A program made the position numbers and the translations under genes. A stretch of 64,000 nt of DNA from Bactrocera neohumeralis (Eukaryota; Arthropoda; Insecta; Diptera; Tephritidae). Below the pieces are notes generated by a model. It was not told where the DNA came from. It did no database searches and was given only the letters and a program-made list of their open reading frames with translations. Of this stretch, positions 43,022-54,165 are shown in pieces. How positions within the stretch are numbered: position 1 is the stretch's first letter; every line of letters starts with the position of its first letter. The stretch spans positions 248,001-312,000 of the forward strand of contig NW_026090925.1 in NCBI RefSeq assembly GCF_024586455.1, in the 5' to 3' direction.

Positions 43022-43900
43022 TTAAAGATCGGCAAAACGTTTGGTGGCCGATACAAATGTGCAAATGCGCTTGATATCTACTCCCACCAGTTCGGAAGGA
43101 TGTCTGAAGGTATGTGCCCCCAAGTATCTAAGTCTTAACCTACCGAATGCGGGACAGTCAAGAAGGAAGTGCTGACTAGTTTCTGCCGCATCTTCTTCTA
43201 AGCAGCTTTTGCAAGCGGCATCCGGTAAGATTCCTAGTCTTACAGCATGCGTGCCAATAAGGCAATGGCCTGTCAAGAGCCCCACTACTAAAGAGAGGCT
43301 TGCCTTACTGAGGGCGAAGAGATCGTTAGATCTTCTGTGATCTATCTTGGGCCAGAAAGCTTTTGCCACCGCGCAAGTACCAGTCCTGGCCCAGCGTTGA
43401 CCAAGCATCCGCGAGGCCCAGTTTTCCAGTAGTAGGACACAAGAGGACACCGGAGCACCGACCTGTTGCCATTCTGCCGATAGTGACTCTAGGGTACCCT
43501 TCCTTGCTAGCTCATCAGCTTTGCAATTACCCGCTATTCCGCTGTGGCCTGGCATCCATACAAGCCTTATAGTAAATACTGTCGCCGCCAGGGACAGTGA
43601 AGCCAGACACTCCTCAACCAGCCCTGAACGCGCTGTGAATGAATTCAGGGCTAGTATCGCCGCTCTACTATCTGAGTGAATGGTCACTTCCCTGAAGGTG
43701 AATACCCTCCGGAGTAGCAGATCCGCTGCTACCTTAATGGATGCAACCTCAGCCTGGAAGACACTGCAGTAGTCGGGAAGTCTGAAACTAGTGCTGATGG
43801 AGAGCTCCCGACAGTAAACCCCTCCACCAACCTTCCCCCCAAGCTTTGACCCATCCGTAAAGAAGCTTACTGCCCCTCTCCTCCAACGGCTCCTTCCCAT
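43022..43900 (-). pseudogene. LOA LINE RNase H and C-terminal domain
   Basis: 292 residues: AVSFFTDGSKLGGKVGGGVY (Asp1), FQAEVASIKVAADLL (Glu), VTIHSDSRAAILALNS (Asp2), VWMPGHSGIAGNCKADELAR (His and final Asp). All RNase H catalytic residues are present. The tail has a C-x2-C-like patch (CKSCLEEDAAETSQHFLLDC), the terminal zinc-binding region. It reads in the same frame as the RT but after two in-frame stops (44009-44011 TAA and 43901-43903 TAG). Function: removal of element RNA during target-primed reverse transcription. Confidence 0.85.
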
Positions 43901-44008
43901 CTATAGCTCCCTCTTCGGTATATGGGTAGAGAAGAAACCGCGGGATTTTGATATGGCGACTCCATGATCCAGATGATCCGGTATGCAGTCAAAGCTTGTA
44001 AGAATGTC

Positions 44009-45533
44009 TTAGTGTTCAGAAACACGCTCCTTTAGAAACCCAGATTCCCTGAGTCTAATAGCCACTTTTGCGGCCATACACCTTCCGGCGATGTCCACGG
44101 GCGTTATGTTCAGAATTGCATTAAGTGCCACGGTTGGGGTGGACCTTAATGCACCGCACATGCTGATAAGCGCAGCTCGTTGAATGCTTACAAGTTTCTT
44201 AGCAAGTGTGGTCTTCTGTAAAGCCCTCCACCACATAAAGACTCCATAGAACATTATGGGCTTTTCTATGTTATCATAGAGCCAGAGGACCACCTTCGGT
44301 GAGAGGCCCCACCTTTTGCCAATTGCTCCTCTACAGCAGTAGAGGGCAATCGATGCCTTTTTGGCTCTCTCCTCGATGTTCGGGTTCCAAGAAAGCTTCT
44401 TATCCAGGATTAGCCCTAGATACTTCACTTTATCCGCCGGTCGCAGGCGGATACCTCCCATTTGCGGCAAAGGTGTCACTGGGATCTTATATCTTCTACT
44501 GAATAAAACCATTTCTGTTTTATTCGGGTTGATGGCGAGTCCACATCCGACCGCCCATTTTGTTACAACGCCAAGATATCCCTGCGTCAGCTCGTATACG
44601 GTGCTAAGGAACTTTCCTTTGACCATAAGAGCTACATCGTCTGCATAGGCAATCACCCGGCAGCCCAGATCCTCTAGTTTCTTAAGAAGGTCGTTAACGA
44701 CTAGGATCCATAGAAGAGGAGAAAGAACCCCGCCCTGAGGGGTTCCCCTGCTCACATTGCGCCGCGCGCCCGCGCTGCCCCATTCTGTTTCGACTATTCT
44801 GTCACACAGAAGACTGAAGATGAGGTGCTTGAGGTTCGATTCAACCCCAAGACCCTCTAGAGCAGTTTTGACTGCCTCCGGTAAGACATTGTTGAAAGCT
44901 CCCTCGATATCAAGAAAGGTCCCAATAACGAAATCTTTAGCCTCGATGGCTTCCTCCAGCCACGACACGATAGTGTGCAGGGCAGTGTCCACCGACCTGT
45001 CTTTACGATACGCATGCTGCGCTCCTGATAGGTAGTCTCTCGGAATGCGACTCCTTACATACCAGTCCATCAGCCTCTCCAAAGTTTTAAGTAAAAAAGA
45101 GGAGAGGCTGATGGGTCGGAAATCCTTGGCCGTGACATGAGAGCCCCTGCCAGCCTTCGGGATGAACGTAACTTTGACTCGTCTCCAGCCCCCGGGATGT
45201 ACCCTAATCTGATGCAGTTCGCATAGATCGGTAGCAACCAACTGCAGAAAAGGCCGTGCAGTCAGCATGCAACTCTCCGAGAGATGCCGCCATAGAGGAC
45301 GTGCTGTTAGGGAAGTGAGCATCAAGGAGCAACTGAAATGTATCTTCACTGCTTAGGGCCCACTTCCCGTTTACATCCTTCAGATAACCCAGAGGCACTG
45401 GGTTTTTAGCGAGAATATGCCTGAATCTATAGGACTCGTGGCAGCCCTCCACTTTTTCGCAGAAGGCCTTCCACGAGATCCTCTTAGCCTTCCTTAACTC
45501 GAACTTGTAAATCGAAAGTCTTGTTTTATACAA
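44009..45533 (-). pseudogene. LOA LINE reverse transcriptase
   Basis: From 45533: linker YKTRLSIYKFELRKAKRISW, GKWALSSEDTFQLLLDAHFP; frame change near 45280; then VKVTFIPKAGRG, DFRPISLSSFLLKTLERLMD, FLDIEGAFNNVL (catalytic Asp), RGTPQGGVLSPLLWILVVND, VIAYADDVALMV (YADD), KVKYLGLILDKKLSW. 446 residues are open from 45349 to 44009, so the RT core itself is undamaged. It copies element RNA at a nicked target site in the nucleus. Confidence 0.87.
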
Positions 45534-45570
45534 CGCCCAGTCGTCAGATAACCCGCTTCTGCGGGCCCTG

Positions 45571-46491
45571 TTAATAGGCGTCCCTAATTTCCGAGAGCTC
45601 CATAGTCCACCATTGAGGTTTCCCTCTGCCCTTCGGTATTTTCAGTGGACAGGAGCTCTCTAGTGCAGAAATGCACGCCGAGCTGAAGACTTCGACCCAC
45701 CCGTCCACCACATCGGCGGTGCCCAAAATGTTCACCCCCGGTGCGCGTGGAAGAGTTTGCCGAAGCCTCCTTCGGTAGCCTTCCCAGTCCGTGTTCCTCG
45801 GATTTCTGAATGATTTCCTAGGCGGACCCTCTCCGACTAAACTAAAACCGATATACCTGTGATCAGAAAAGGAGTGATCATCGAGGACCCTCCAATTTGA
45901 GATCAGCGGGGCAATCACATGAGAAACTAGGGTGAGGTCGAGAACCTCCTCCCTGGATGCGGTCACAAAAGTTGGGGAATTTCCCCTATTACAAATGCGA
46001 AGATTTTCGCTTACAATAAAATCAAAAAGCGACTCACCTCTATTATTTGTATCCGAGCTGCCCCAGATCGAGTGTCGCGAGTTGGCGTCCGAGCCGATGA
46101 TGACGTCGGCACCATTCCGGGACGCTTCAGCCAAGGTCTTCCTTAGCAATACGTGAGGTGGCTCCACCGCATAATCGTGCGGCATATACGCGGAGATAAT
46201 CCAGACATTTCCGGTCTCGCACTCTAGTTTTGCTGTTACTATGTCAGCATTGCTGAAATTAGGTAAAAGAAGTACCGTTAATTCATTTCTGACCAGCATA
46301 CAGGCTCTGTTTCTACCTGCATCATTGGTCGCCAGCAGCTTATGGCTCCTCGTCCACAAGCCAGAGATCCCGCTACTAGTCAGCCACGGTTCCTGGATCG
46401 GGACGACATCGGCCTCGTCTTGCTTCAGACGAAGCAGTAAATTGGCGGAGGCCGCCTTTGAGTGTTGGAGATTAATCTGGAGGAATTTCAT
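45571..46491 (-). pseudogene. LOA LINE endonuclease (start of ORF2)
   Basis: 306 residues from an ATG at 46491, 54 bases after the ORF1 stop: MKFLQINLQHSKAASANLLL, PIQEPWLTSSGISG (catalytic Glu), IIGSDANSRHSIWGSSDTN (Asp-Asn), VLDLTLVS and DDHSFSDHRYI (SDH). All AP-endonuclease signature blocks are present, giving the target-nicking activity. The frame ends at a stop at 45571 before the RT linker, which resumes in another frame about 40 bases on. Confidence 0.87.
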
Positions 46492-46545
46492 CCTTCATAC
46501 TCTCCTCTAGCAGCGCCTGTTCAGCGCTTATGTCGTGATCGACCC

Positions 46546-47778
46546 TCACCTCCTCAAACAGTTTTTCGAGGCTGAAGACGGAATCGCCAATCGACGAACC
46601 GCCTTCAGAACCAAGAGGTTTGGGTCGTTTTCTATGGTCGCTTGACCATCGCTAACGCCGTCTGCCTTCTCCCCTGCATCTGCAGCTTGGGTGCCATCAG
46701 CCCCGGTATCCGTTGGGAGTACTTTTAGCACAACCATTTCGAAACCATAGCTGATGGCTCCCTTGGTTTTGCGGAGAGGACCGATGGACTCCTCGTTAAG
46801 CATTATCAACGCTTGCCGATAAGGTTCATCGGTTCTCTCCAGCCTTATAACCCTCCAGTCATGCGTGGGGAGAGAGGAGTTGCAGTACTTGAGAATTTCC
46901 TCAATCTCATTTGCAGTGGAAGGTTCAGCCGGCAGCCAGACGCGAGCCCTAGGGCGAAGAGGAAGGTCCGCTTTGTCCACGGCCTCCAGTCTGGCTCCCT
47001 TCCACACCTCCCCCACCAGAGATACTGCCTCCTTATATAAGATGGCCGATCTTTCATCGGCACACCTTGTCAGCTTATGCAGTCCATGATGCCAACCGGC
47101 ACTTACACATTTTGGGGGTGGTCCCGGGTTTCCCTTAACCACCCTGAGGAAGACTGACGAAATGGCTGCCGCTACTCTTTTCCACTCTTCGTGAGAGATG
47201 GCGCCGTCCCCCCTGCTGCGGTCTAGCACACCAAGCACTCTTGCACTAGCGCCTTTAGCGATTTCACTAAAAGTTGGCGCAGCCCCCGTTCGCGGTTTTT
47301 TACCAAGGGAGGTTTCTCCCTCATGCGACCTTTGCCGCTTAACCTCTGGTTCGGGTCCCTTCGTTTCGAGTCGAGCCCTATCGGTCTCGCTCTCACTCAG
47401 GACCTTCTTAGCCCATTCGAGCGTGTTGGCATGCTGCTCTGATACCTGACCAGCATGCTTGCCCCCGTAGCGCTCTACGATTTTTGTTGCCAGTGATCCT
47501 TCATAATTTTAGCAGAAGTTCCTCTGCTGGTGCTAGCGATTCCGCCGTGCGTTTTAATGTCAATGGAGATGTCGCCTGATGAGGAAGCCGACCAGTTTCG
47601 TCGCCAACTTAGCACCTACCACGCCTGGGACGAAGGGGGGGGGGGGGGAACGTACTCCGAGGCCTGCCACGGAGGCATTTGCGACATTAGCCCAACAGCC
47701 ATTTCTGATGGGTGTCACCCCATCATACTCAGGTGCCAGAATGTCGCCACCACCAGCCCAGGGTTCAACCAGATCCAA
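46546..47778 (-). pseudogene. LOA LINE ORF1 protein (DUF4780-like)
   Basis: An N-terminal piece starts at 47778 (MDLVEPWAGGGDILAPEYDG) and breaks at a 12-base C/G run (47637-47648). Another frame is open from about 47510 (EGSLATKIVERYGGKHAGQV ... EVKRQRSHEGETSLGKKPRT, basic) through to 46546, including ARVWLPAEPSTANEIEEILK, LPTHDWRVIRLERTDEPYRQ, ALIMLNEESIGPLRKTKGAI, SYGFEMVVLKVL. Known: the last part matches the RNA-binding-like DUF4780 domain of LOA ORF1 proteins. The homopolymer break could be a real frameshift or a sequencing error. Confidence 0.78.
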
Positions 47779-47905
47779 ATAAGTTTAACCTACTCTAAAA
47801 ACCAGTTCAATGCTAAAGTCGTCTAGGAGTTGTAAGGCCGTGAAGGCCGCAGGCCATTTAGCATTACCCAGGATGCACCAGCGTGGAGGCGACCTGCTCT
47901 ACATC

Positions 47906-48190
47906 TACATTTTATAGGAGGCGGTGTAAAAATTGTACAATGGGGGTGGCATCGACCACCTTACGTTCAAATCAAATATCTCCCGACCTACCAATTTCAA
48001 CCAAATTCGGTACATAATATTATCCATAGAGCGGACCAAAACTGTTCAAGCTACCACATAATGAATATGTGGAGCCCAGTGTGTATGGCTGACTGTTTGA
48101 TAATGATATACCCTTATGTCAAAAATAGTTTTTTCTAATAACAGTGTAAGTGTTGTACCTAAAATGGAGAAAACTTGCGCTAACATACAT
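47906..48190. repeat. Dipteran interspersed repeat fragment
   Basis: ACAATGGGGGTGGCATCGAC, CCGACCTACCAATTTCAACC and AAATTCGGTACATAA are a known style of fly repeat interior (GGGCGTGGC...ATTTCAACCAAATTCGGTAC). Non-coding. Confidence 0.5.
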
Positions 48191-48211
48191 ATTAGTGATA
48201 TTCAGGATTAA

Positions 48212-48772
48212 CCCATTACTTCCCAAGCATTGAAATCATTGGAATTTTTTGATGAAATTTGTAACTTGGGCTCTTAATACGTTAAGAAAGAAGAATATGA
48301 AAAAAAAAATAAAAAATACCTTGATTAGTGAATCAGCCCGTCATATAAATAGGACACTGGAGATATATGTATGCTCAGAAAAAATTAAAGATAACGCTTA
48401 TAAGAAAATCAACTTTATTAAAATTATCATCGTATTTAAGCTTATTTTGTATGATAAAGAATAAAACAATCACTGCAAAGTGTTTTATCGCATTTGACAC
48501 AAAAAGTAAGAGGTTTTTTTACAACCTAGTCCTTGGCAACGCCTCTGTTTGTTCCTCTTCATCATGTTGTGACCTAAATTACAAAACTGACCAGTTTTAA
48601 AAATTCATATTAAAATAATGTTAACACTTTTAATAGCCAGAAAATAATGTTATAACAGGAAAATAGTACATGAATATAAATTTCTACAGAAATAAATAAA
48701 ATAAAAGGTCAGTTTTGAAAAAAAAAAGATTTACTATGGTGTCCTATAAATAGGACAGTGGTAAGAAATGGG
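48212..48772. mobile_element. piggyBac-type MITE (561 bp, TTAA TSD)
   Basis: Flanked by TTAA on both sides (48208-48211 and 48773-48776). Ends CCCATTACTT and (inverted) CCCATTTCTTACCACTGTCC. TATAAATAGGACA(C/G)TGG occurs near the middle (48346-48362) and again near the right end (48745-48763), there as the palindrome TCCTATAAATAGGA. No transposase. TTAA duplications and CCC termini are diagnostic of piggyBac mobilisation. Confidence 0.85.
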
Positions 48773-48779
48773 TTAATAA

Positions 48780-49360
48780 AACTTAGAAAGCATCTCAATA
48801 TGTTAATAATATATAGTATTGCCAAAATAAAATAAAATCAGACATTATTAACCTTGTTCCCTTATACCTCCTAAAAGGTTTTCAGACTTACCGTCACATA
48901 TAAACAGTAGATACATATATGTAAATCGGTAAACATGTAAGATATTTTAGTAAAATTAACTGAATGTATAATGTTAGATATTCTATAGTTTATTGTTGAA
49001 ATATAATGGCGTCGTAATAAAAATGAAAAGTTTGAGAATCAACCCTACTATCAAAGTAGAAACATCAAAACACCATAACGTCACATTCGACAACTTTTTT
49101 ACAATTTGACGTGTCATGCTTGTATATTGGCAACTGCCACTGCGCGTGACAATACCGTCAATCGTGCTCCTTTATTAGGCATAAAAGAAATGAAGAAACC
49201 ACGGGCAACATCCGCTTTGATAATCGACAGAACTAATAATATATTGACAGTGCGCTGGAATGACAATTCAGTAATAACCAGATTTTCAAACAATTCCATT
49301 GTATGACTACTTTTTTATGGTTTTTTATATTCTGCAGGTAGTAACATTGATGAATAACTT
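48780..49360. other. Unassigned AT-rich stretch
   Basis: A 66-codon frame at 49106-49306 has no recognisable similarity. Nothing else seen. Confidence 0.3.
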
Positions 49361-49362
49361 TT

Positions 49363-49650
49363 TGGCAGCGTTTGAAAAACTACGCTACTCTCGTAGCATT
49401 TCATTTTACTCTTGCTACCGCTCTCACTTTGTCGGGAGCCGCAGCATAGCCTTAGCATAACAATGTAAAGTATGTGCTCTACTCTGCTCCGAGTTTTGTT
49501 AGGAAAAAAACTATAGCTGGAGCGGGAGCAAAAAATTAAATTCTGCGCTATGCTCTGGCGTAGCGGTAGCAAAAAATTGGGAGCGGTAGCACAGCGGAGC
49601 TAATGAAAATTTTCATGTGCTACAGCTCCCGCATGTGTTTGTTGTTTTTT
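49363..49650. repeat. hAT-like MITE family B, copy 2
   Basis: GGCAGCGTTTGAAAAACTAC start; AGCATAGCCTTAGCATAACA and GGTAGCACAGCGGAGCTAAT inside; ends near CTCCCGCATGTGTTTGTTG. Nearly identical (inverted) to 52765-53005, longer than copy 1. Confidence 0.75.
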
Positions 49651-49865
49651 TTTCTTTTTTTGCTATTTTCTGTCATTTACAAGAATGGTACAAGTTGGTA
49701 TATAAAAGAAAGTCGTTTATAACTCAAGAACGGCTGAACCGATTTGGCTTAAAATTGGTGGGGAGGTAGTTTAGAAGCAGGGTAAGGACATAGGATACAT
49801 TTTATCTCTTTATGCTAAAATTCAATACAGCTCATAAATACAAAAATTATATTTCAAATCATAAG

Positions 49866-50060
49866 CATTTGTTCAAAATTTATGTAAGAATCATTTGAAA
49901 ATTTTAGTAATTCAAAAATAGAAAGAAATAAGTAAAAATTTTCATTTCCAAACATGCTTAGTATATGGGTTATACTGATTTTGCTTCTTAACCAGGTAGT
50001 TTTTTTTTTAAGACGAGCTTGTCCGATATATTTAATATCACAACAAAAAATGGCATTGGA
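49866..50060. repeat. Repeat shared with 62340-62410 and 63940-64000
   Basis: ATGTAAGAATCATTTGAAAA (compare 62366) and GATATATTTAATATCACAACAAAAAA (compare 63974-64000) recur. Family unknown. Confidence 0.45.
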
Positions 50061-50250
50061 ATTTTCATCGTCAAGGCACTGCGGATACTTTGCTAGATTA
50101 TTGGTCAAGGACGCAAATGCATTCATAACAAACCAAACGCGATATCTAACGTAAAAATAAAGCGGAATAATTGGAGTGTTGATAAAAAGGTTTATTATAA
50201 TTTTAGATATACAGAAATGTTTTCGATTCTTTGCAATATACTTTGAAGTA

Positions 50251-51880
50251 CAGTCAGCAAAATTCATATTCATACACCCCATTTTTACATGTAAAATTTT
50301 TTTTTTCTATTAAATTATCAAAACTAAAAATCTGAATTTATACGTCAATTGTACTTAAGCAAATATGAAGCAATAGAATATAACTGTTTTACATTCCTAG
50401 TAAAGATTTTCCAGTAATTCGAAAAATTCAGTTGGCGTGAATGCAAAATTCGTATTCATACACTAAACGATAGTCTGCAAACTCACTATTCGTAGAAATT
50501 ATGGTTAGCTAGATCAAATATTTCAGTTCCATGAAATATAGGCCCTATTCTTTTGTCATAAATTATGCATCATTTTGAATTTGATTGTCAACGAGAAAGT
50601 GTGTTTCTAAAATGGGCAGAAAAGGTTCGGAAGTTCCAAATGATATTCGACAATTGGCTTTAAATTTGCATCAAAACGGAAAATCTTTACGGGAAATTGA
50701 AAAAGTAATAAACCGAAGCCATGCAACAGTTCAGTATATAATTAATACATTTAAAAAGTATAAAACAGTGAAAAAAAGGCGCCGAAATGAATGTAAAAAC
50801 AAACTTTTACGCAGAAATGTGTTATTTTTAGTGAGAGAGGTACGTTAAGATCCAACAATTTCGGCACCAAAGTTAGCAAAAATGTTAACTGAATTCCAAG
50901 GCGTGACTGTAACAGCGCAGACCGTTCGTAACACTCTTCGAAAACGAAAAATAAGGAGCAGATCCGCTGCAAGAAAACTTTACATAAATGCAACGAACAG
51001 AATGAAGCGTTTAAGATTTGCCAGATTGTACAAAAATAAAGATTTTCGATTCTGGAGACGTGTAATATTCACAGATGAATCCAAATTTAATATTAAATAT
51101 AGTGATGGAAGGGTAAAAGTATGGCGCGAGAAAAATAAACGTCTTCATTGCATAAACCTTTTGCCCACATTTAGGCACGGTGGAGGTTCCGTCATGTTCT
51201 GGGGATGTTTTGCTGCAGCTGGAGTAGGAAATCTTGTCCCCATCACAGGAATAATGAATGCCAAGAAATACATTGATATTTTAAAAGCAAATTTGAATCA
51301 AAGTGCAGATAAACTTGGATTGGGGGGTCGATACCTGTTTCAACAAGATAATGACCCCAAACATACTGCGCTTGATACTCGTCTTTGGATCTTGTACAAT
51401 TGTCCATTTTACTTAAAAACACCACCGCAAAGCCCAGATATAAACCTTATTGAAAATTTATGGTCTATCGTTAAAAAAGGGTTGAAAAATTACAATATTA
51501 GGAATGAGAAACAACTAAAAGAAGCATTGCAAAGGGAGTGGAAGAAGATATCTCCAAAACTAACGAAAAATTTGGTGAAGTCAATGCAACGACGATTGCA
51601 CGCAGTTATTAAACAAAAAGGATATCCCACTAAATACTAATTTTAATTTATGCTATTGATTATATGTTTCAGTTAGGGATGTATGAATACGATTTTTGCG
51701 TTTGTTAATATTATACTTCTCGTTTTTATGGAAATATTATTTACTTTTATATAAAAATCAAAACATTTCGCATTCTGCTGTAATTTTTCATCCAAATCTA
51801 GTTTTCCCTTTCAAAATTGGCTTGAAAATTTATATTTTTACTGAAAAAATAGGGTGTATGAATACGAATTTTGCTGACTG
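50251..51880 (+). mobile_element. Tc1-like transposon, near-intact, IR/DR ends
   Basis: 1,630 bp between TA dinucleotides. Outer ends CAGTCAGCAAAATTC(A/G)TATT and ATTCATACACCC in inverted orientation. A second, inner pair with the same core (GCAAAATTCGTATTCATACA at about 50443 and TGTATGAATACGATTTTTGC at about 51680) gives two sites at each end. It encloses one transposase gene split by a single stop. Confidence 0.93.
50585..51640 (+). pseudogene. Tc1-family DD34E transposase with one premature stop
   Basis: Frame 50585-51640 is continuous except for TAA at 50846-50848. The true start is probably ATG 50612 (MGRKGSEVPNDIRQLALNLH). N-terminal paired-type HTH: GKSLREIEKVINRSHATVQY; bipartite DNA-binding part ends SAPKLAKMLTEFQG. 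Catalytic domain: VIFTDESKFNI (Asp1), GGGSVMFWGCFAAAG, YLFQQDNDPKHTA (Asp2), SPDINLIENLWSIVKKGL (Glu, 34 residues after Asp2), normal C-terminus to KGYPTKY. About 343 residues from ATG 50612, the usual Tc1 length. Cut-and-paste enzyme acting in the nucleus. Only the stop prevents a full product. Confidence 0.93.
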
Positions 51881-51986
51881 TATGTATATGCGTACAATTT
51901 CAAACTGATTCTTCCTAAAAAATTATAAAATTACTAAATATTGGGAATGGTAGAATAGAACTGCAAATACACAGTGCAATGGATTA

Positions 51987-52440
51987 ACACATTCGCGTAA
52001 ATTGCGGGAGTTCCCGTCATTCATGTTTCCTTCAATAAAATAATTGCGGGAATTCCCGCGCTATATTCCCACAATTTCTTCCGCACATATAAAAATGCTC
52101 TTGAAAAATTAAATGCGGGAATTTTATGGCATCGCGACTTTAAACGCTACAGCTCTTGTCAGTTATACAAAAAAATGCTAATTTCGCGGAAAAATCAGTC
52201 TTTGTTGCTCTGGGCACTTTTGTAGAGTGAACAATTCTGAGAAACATGCATCTAAAGTCAAAGCGATGCCATAAAATACCTCTGATCTGTAGGAATTTAA
52301 AGATAAAAATCAGTTCTTAATGTTAATATGTAGGGCTAAAATTTTCAGGGAATTTTTTTTTGGGGTATTTCCAAGGAAATTTCGTGACGGGACTGAAAAA
52401 AATTAATAGTTCAAAAAAAAAAAAAACACCCTAATGTATA
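51987..52440. repeat. Possible piggyBac-type end with GGGAATTCCC palindromes
   Basis: TTAACACATTCGCG (51985) is followed by TTGCGGGAGTTCCCGTCATT and TTGCGGGAATTCCCGCGC about 40 bp apart. TTAA plus an inner repeat suggests the left end of the piggyBac-like element whose transposase relic is at 53720. The opposite end was not found. Confidence 0.35.
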
Positions 52441-52764
52441 TAAAAAGGGGGAAAGTTTATGTACATAGTTAAAATTAATTTCGAAAATTCATAGTAATTG
52501 AGTATTGTAATACATTTGGAATAGATGATGTTTTTGGTAATATAAAATTGGTAAATATTTTACATAATAAAAAAAAAATTATAATTTATTCAATTATTAT
52601 CTAATTCACTTTATTAATATATTTCTTAAAATATTTGATTTTAGATTTATAAAGGCACTTGACGCAACAAGTGCCAAAATGATTTGCATAACATTGTTTT
52701 GTTTGAATTATTCAATTAATTCAAATATTATGCCAGAAAATAGCAAAGAAGAAAAAAAACAACA

Positions 52765-53005
52765 AACACATTCGGGAGCTGTAGCACATGAAAATTTTTC
52801 ATTTGCTCTGCTGTGCTACCGCTTTCAATTTTTTGCTACCGCTACGCCAGAGCATAGCGCAGAATTTAATTTTTTGCTCCCGCTCCAGCTATAGTTTTTT
52901 ACCTAACAAAACTCGGAGCAGAGTAGAGCACATACTTTACATTGTTATGCTAAGGCTATGCTGCGGCTCCCGACAAAGTGAGAGCGGTAGCGATAGCATA
53001 GCAAT
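52765..53005. repeat. hAT-like MITE family B, copy 3 (inverted, interrupted)
   Basis: Reverse complement of 49400-49640. It stops at 53005, where the 660-bp MITE is inserted. The remainder after 53665 (TGCTACGGAGTAG) is poorly preserved. Confidence 0.75.
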
Positions 53006-53665
53006 GGCTATGTTCGTAAATGCATCATGACTTGCAGCATAAACAACAGTAGCAACACTGCAAGTTTGACGTTTGATACTTCTTATACAATTTTTGACAA
53101 TTTGCAGATACATTTGTTTGCATTTTTGAACGCGTATAGTACTAAAATGGAAATTTTGCTGAATCTGACACTAGACGAAATTTGTGAGCAAAGAAATGAT
53201 AGATTTTCTTTAAATTTAAGAAAAAGAAGGGTATTGAAGTCAAATAGAAAAATTTGTAGGTACAAATGTTTGTCTTTAAAAAGAAAAATACCTAAAAACA
53301 AATCATTTATTAAAACAATAAAGTCGTTTCCCGAGGACATATTCAACCGTACTCTCAGCAATAAATGCGTCTCCGCATTACTGAGATTTTCACTAAAAAT
53401 TTAAAAATAATAATTTATACAATTATTATTAACATAATTTAACTAAATTCCAATACAAAATTAAAATAAAACAGTTTTGCACTTTCCGTAAGACATCGTA
53501 GTTAAATGCAGTAAACAATTTTTTGATAGAAATTATGTATGACAGATAGAAATGTTGCTTTTTTGAACGCTTGATTATTGCAGTGTTGCAATATTGCATT
53601 TCTGAACGTTCTGTTTGTTATGCAATCGTCATGATGCGCGTCATGATGCATTTACGAACATAGCC
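53006..53665 (-). mobile_element. 660-bp MITE, copy 2 (inverted relative to 28.3 kb)
   Basis: Same 26-bp ends as 28270-28905, flanked by AAT on both sides. A 125-codon + frame (53027-53404; EILLNLTLDEICEQRNDRFS, SLNLRKRRVLKSNRKICRYK, SFPEDIFNRTLSNKC) is longer than in copy 1, which is cut short by a small deletion. The protein family was not recognised. It is inserted in hAT-like MITE copy 3, so it is younger than that element. Confidence 0.87.
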
Positions 53666-53719
53666 AATAATTTTAGAAATTTTGCTGCTACGGAGTAGTA
53701 AATGAGAACCCTGCTTTTT

Positions 53720-54165
53720 GGAACATACGCCAAAGTGTCATGTTAAAAGATACGATCGGAAAATGACGACTTATTAATACAATATAGTCAACAGATGGAA
53801 GGCGTTGACTTATTCGACAATGCTATAAACAACTACCGCATTAAGATATGTGGAAAGAAATATTATTGCCCGTTGCTTATAAATGCATTCAATGCAGCAA
53901 TGCATTATGAGTCAATTTAACTTCTTTGTGGAAATTGCAGAAGCTTTAATAACTCAAGCCGTTCTACGACGATCTGGTAGAGGACATAATAACAATATCA
54001 ATAAACGTAAATACGGCTTTATTTAATATCAAAACTGGACAGATGTGCTCACTGCCACCAATGTAGAGAAAAACTCAGTTGATGTAATGTGATGTGATGT
54101 AATACCTCAATGAAAACAATTCTATTTGACTTCCATAATGGGTTACCGCAACATGAAGGGGAAAT
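53720..54165 (+). pseudogene. piggyBac transposase, C-terminal relic
   Basis: QYSQQMEGVDLFDNAINNYR, IKICGKKYYCPLLINAFNAA (the GVDxxDxxxxxYRIxxxxKKWW-type block with its conserved Asp). After a frame change come FFVEIAEALITQAVLRRSGR and DRCAHCHQCREK, a remnant of the Cys-rich C-terminal finger. Known: piggyBac DDE_Tnp_1_7 end. The N-terminal two-thirds are missing. Confidence 0.75.

Larger units (their letters stand above)
42925..47905 (-). mobile_element. LOA-type LINE (I superfamily), nearly full length
   Basis: About 5 kb on the minus strand: ORF1 (47778-46546), endonuclease (46491-45571), RT (45533-44009), RNase H (43900-43022) and a 3' end of CCAACCTAACCTAACC (42927-42943). Known: a DUF4780-like ORF1 and an RNase H after RT mark LOA/Bilbo-type elements. 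GC content is well above the surrounding DNA. Broken by a poly-C/G run in ORF1, two frame changes between EN and RT, and two stops before RNase H. Confidence 0.85.

Noticed and set aside
45932..47449. Numerous + strand frames across the LOA LINE
   Set aside because: GC-rich antisense shadows of EN, RT and ORF1; no similarity of their own.
48249..48464. 71-codon Lys-rich frame
   Set aside because: Lies wholly within the piggyBac-type MITE and is poly-A driven.
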